Assembly: GCA_900555295.1 (NCBI GenBank)
Contig: USKN01000060.1
Span: 1-9,307, forward strand
Source: an uncultured Eubacteriales bacterium
GTDB taxonomy: Bacteria > Bacillota > Clostridia > UMGS1810
Direction: 5' to 3'
Length of the DNA: 9,307 nt
Shown here: one piece after another, positions 8,297-9,307 of the stretch
Layout of the letters: the number at the start of each line of letters is the position of its first letter
Position numbering within the stretch: position 1 is the first letter of the stretch
Made by a program: the position numbers and the translations under genes
The notes under the pieces: model-generated
What the model was told of the DNA's origin: nothing
Databases searched by the model: none
The model's input: only the letters and a program-made list of their open reading frames with translations

Positions 8297-8685
8297 TATT
8301 CAATCTCCACACTTTCACATTCAGACTCAATTTTGCCAGAATCAAATCCAAGCTCTTTGCAAACCTCATCAAAACTCTCATAGCTTGCGGCGTCTGTCCT
8401 GTTCGCTACATCAACAGCCTTCGAAAGCAGTCTGTTTTCTTCAATTCTGTCAAGCAACTGTTCCATTTTCACAGCCTTTTCCACAAGCATTTTATACATA
8501 TCCAGAGATATAACCATTGCTGTCGGCTGATTGTTCTTTAAAACGACATACTCTGTATTATTGTTTTTCACATCATCGAAAAGCTGTGCCGTTTTACCAC
8601 GGCTGAAGTCGGAAATAGGCACCAAATGCTGTGTAAAATTCAACAAACCGTAATCAATATCCATACTTTTTACGCTCGCTTTCAT
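8296..8685 (-). CDS. Phd/YefM-family antitoxin
   Basis: This 129-aa protein is the likely antitoxin of the downstream RelE/ParE-like toxin. It should neutralise the toxin by direct binding and repress its own promoter. The Phd/YefM fold is seen at about residues 20-68: LVPISDFSRGKTAQLFDD, then NTEYVVLKNNQPTAMVISLDMYKML, a DNA-binding and dimerisation domain. A helical, charged C-terminus follows (KMEQLLDRIEENRLL and an acidic end, ESECESVEIE), the part that usually wraps the toxin. An upstream in-frame ATG at 8706 would add 7 residues but has no ribosome binding site. The ATG at 8685 has AGGAGT (8701-8696) 10 nt before it, so I chose it. It is first in a two-gene operon and overlaps the toxin start by one base. 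It is longer than the shortest Phd proteins (about 75-90 aa) because of the C-terminal extension. Confidence 0.85.
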   Translation of the reverse strand: MKASVKSMDIDYGLLNFTQHLVPISDFSRGKTAQLFDDVKNNNTEYVVLKNNQPTAMVISLDMYKMLVEKAVKMEQLLDRIEENRLLSKAVDVANRTDAASYESFDEVCKELGFDSGKIESECESVEIE

Positions 8686-8723
8686 AATATTTTTCACTCC
8701 TAACATATGCTTATTACAATATT

Positions 8724-8752
8724 ATTATACACCTCACCTTGAAAAAAGTCAA
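8724..8752 (-). promoter_or_regulatory. Sigma-A-type promoter of the toxin-antitoxin operon
   Basis: On the minus strand TTGACT (8752-8747) and a perfect TATAAT (8729-8724) are separated by exactly 17 bp (8746-8730). The -10 lies 38 nt before the preferred antitoxin ATG, leaving room for a short leader. The spacer holds a direct repeat, AGGTG AGGTG, just before the -10, which might contribute to repressor binding. Confidence 0.85.
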
Positions 8753-8754
8753 CT

Positions 8755-8780
8755 ATTTTCATAAATATTTTCGTGAAAAT
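8755..8780. promoter_or_regulatory. Possible operator upstream of the toxin-antitoxin promoter
   Basis: An inverted repeat ATTTTC-GT-GAAAAT (8767-8780, 6-bp arms, 2-nt centre) is accompanied by a third copy of the ATTTTC half-site at 8755-8760, 12 bp away, next to the -35. Phd/YefM antitoxins bind short palindromes in their own promoter region, which makes an autoregulatory role plausible. The AT-rich background means chance occurrence cannot be excluded. Confidence 0.4.
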
Positions 8781-8806
8781 TATTATGTTTTATCTTCCGT
8801 CTTCGC

Positions 8807-8968
8807 TTATATATTTAAGCTTGTGCTGCAAGTCAAATTTATTGCAAATGTGTTATTTTCAATCATAATAAGCATTACCATATAGGGACGATTCATCTTG
8901 TTTTCTATTTCAGGATAATCTGTACAGTTGTATTGATTATAAGTATCAACGCCCTCCCGTACTTTCAT
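8807..8968 (-). pseudogene. N-terminal fragment resembling a ToxN/TenpN-type endoribonuclease toxin
   Basis: This minus-strand frame runs 53 codons from an ATG at 8968 to TAA at 8807. The protein starts MKVREGVDTYNQYNCTDYPE, then has IENKMNRPYMVMLIMIE and NNTFAINL before ending. From memory of the family, toxins of type III toxin-antitoxin systems (TenpN and ToxN/AbiQ) begin in this style: a start of M-K-hydrophobic-R, a Y-x-x-x-E-I-E-x-K segment, R-P-Y, a hydrophobic strand, then F-A-x-P-L-R-S. Full-length members are about 150-190 aa, so only about a third is present and the core ends where the PLRS motif would be. The RNA-repeat antitoxin expected upstream is not seen; instead an unrelated open frame overlaps the start by 23 nt. 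No clear ribosome binding site precedes the ATG. A degraded remnant is the likeliest reading; a true small protein is the alternative. Confidence 0.38.
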
Positions 8969-9239
8969 ATAATTTTTTGCCGCACCAATTTTTAATTATT
9001 ATTTTCCAATTAAAATCATATATATTTAAAAAGGATTGGGGACAAAGCAACTTTTTTATGTTTGATTTTCTTGAAATCGGATAAATAATATCCCAATCGC
9101 TAATCACAAAAGTATTATTTTTCACCTTACCCTTGAATATATATATGTTTTCTCGCACTTTGTTGTTATAAGTAATATCATTTGACAAAGCTTTTAGCGG
9201 GTTTTTACCTAAAATCTCGCTAAAATAAACTTTGTTTTG
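8946..9239 (-). pseudogene. Unrecognised reading frame, start missing or frameshifted
   Basis: The minus-strand frame is open for 97 codons between a TGA at 9240-9242 and its own TGA at 8946-8948. The composition looks protein-like: mixed charged and aromatic residues, with KVYFSEILGKNPLKAL near the start and VKNNTFVISDWDIIYPISRK in the middle. I do not recognise it. The only usual start codon in the frame is TTG at 9188 (80 aa), which has no ribosome binding site. An ATG at 9243-9245, one frame off, leads only to a 7-codon peptide (MTKQSLF), so a frameshift near 9230-9240 may have disconnected the real start. The 3' end overlaps the toxin-like fragment by 23 nt, which suggests the two were once translationally coupled. 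There is no signal peptide or membrane segment. Function unknown. Confidence 0.4.
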
Positions 9240-9252
9240 TCATCACCGTAGC

Positions 9253-9307
9253 TTAGGCAAACGGGACCCGAACCCGTATTGGTTTAACATAGAGATTTTC
9301 GCCGTTA
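9253..9307 (-). other. Right window edge: short open frame, possible C-terminus of a neighbouring gene
   Basis: On the minus strand a frame is open from the window edge to a TAA at 9253-9255 and reads NGENLYVKPIRVRVPFA. It could be the end of a protein whose body lies beyond the window. The same bases contain a 5-bp stem with a 7-nt loop (ACGGG-TTCGGGT-CCCGT) that resembles a tRNA T-arm, but the rest of a tRNA does not fold. With only 55 bases visible, the identity stays open. Confidence 0.2.

Noticed and set aside
8144..8541. Plus-strand open frames opposite the toxin and antitoxin genes
   Set aside because: They are antisense to a module with a clear promoter, Shine-Dalgarno sites and recognisable protein families; their translations are low-complexity Ser/Phe/Leu-rich text with no domain.
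7680..9260. 8-bp direct repeat TTAGGCAA at 7680-7687 and 9253-9260 flanking the toxin-antitoxin region, a possible att or target-site duplication
   Set aside because: An 8-bp match between two stretches of several hundred bases is expected by chance, and no recombinase or terminal inverted repeats accompany it.
9253..9307. tRNA gene 3' end on the minus strand (ACGGG-TTCGGGT-CCCGT resembles a T-arm)
   Set aside because: T-loop position 58 is G instead of A, the expected anticodon stem and loop cannot be formed from the preceding bases, and there is no CCA or discernible acceptor partner within the window.

Overview
The window most likely comes from a low-to-mid GC Gram-positive anaerobe of the Clostridia (Eubacteriales). 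Reasons: the codon use is A/T-rich, with many ATA, AAA and TTT codons; the ribosome binding sites are strong and purine-rich; the asparagine synthetase and glutamate synthase proteins are clostridial in type; and a consensus sigma-A-type promoter is present. No rRNA, CRISPR array, complete insertion sequence or convincing tRNA was found.

Left part (1-7540, + strand) is a tight nitrogen-assimilation operon. It holds the 3' portion of a glutamine-hydrolysing asparagine synthetase (asnB, N-terminus outside the window), then the glutamate synthase large subunit (gltB, 1504 aa) and small subunit (gltD, 495 aa). The gaps are 39 and 14 nt, each carrying a good Shine-Dalgarno sequence. GltB and GltD together make two glutamates from glutamine plus 2-oxoglutarate with NADPH. 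AsnB uses glutamine to make asparagine. Both use an N-terminal-Cys class II amidotransferase domain and draw on the same glutamine pool. The operon probably ends at a perfect 16-bp hairpin (7577-7617).

Middle part (7618-7945) has no intact gene. It contains a hidden 51-codon minus-strand reading frame (7724-7879) ending in a hydrophobic segment. This looks like the leftover N-terminus of a membrane protein of a conjugative element. A good minus-strand intrinsic terminator (7889-7927) separates it from the next unit.

Right part (7946-8752, - strand) is a complete type II toxin-antitoxin unit. It has a -35/-10 promoter with 17-bp spacing, an upstream inverted repeat that could be an operator, a Phd/YefM-like antitoxin (129 aa from the preferred start), a RelE/ParE-like toxin (116 aa, GTG start overlapping the antitoxin stop by 1 nt), and the terminator just mentioned.

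Far right (8786-9307, - strand) is AT-rich and looks like accessory debris. There is an unrecognised reading frame (8946-9239, open but without a clear start). It overlaps by 23 nt an ATG-initiated 53-codon frame (8807-8968) that resembles the N-terminal part of a ToxN/TenpN-type endoribonuclease. A short open frame runs off the right edge. The stretch from 7541 to the right edge therefore reads as a mosaic of defence or mobile-element pieces next to a housekeeping operon, with only the RelE/Phd module intact.
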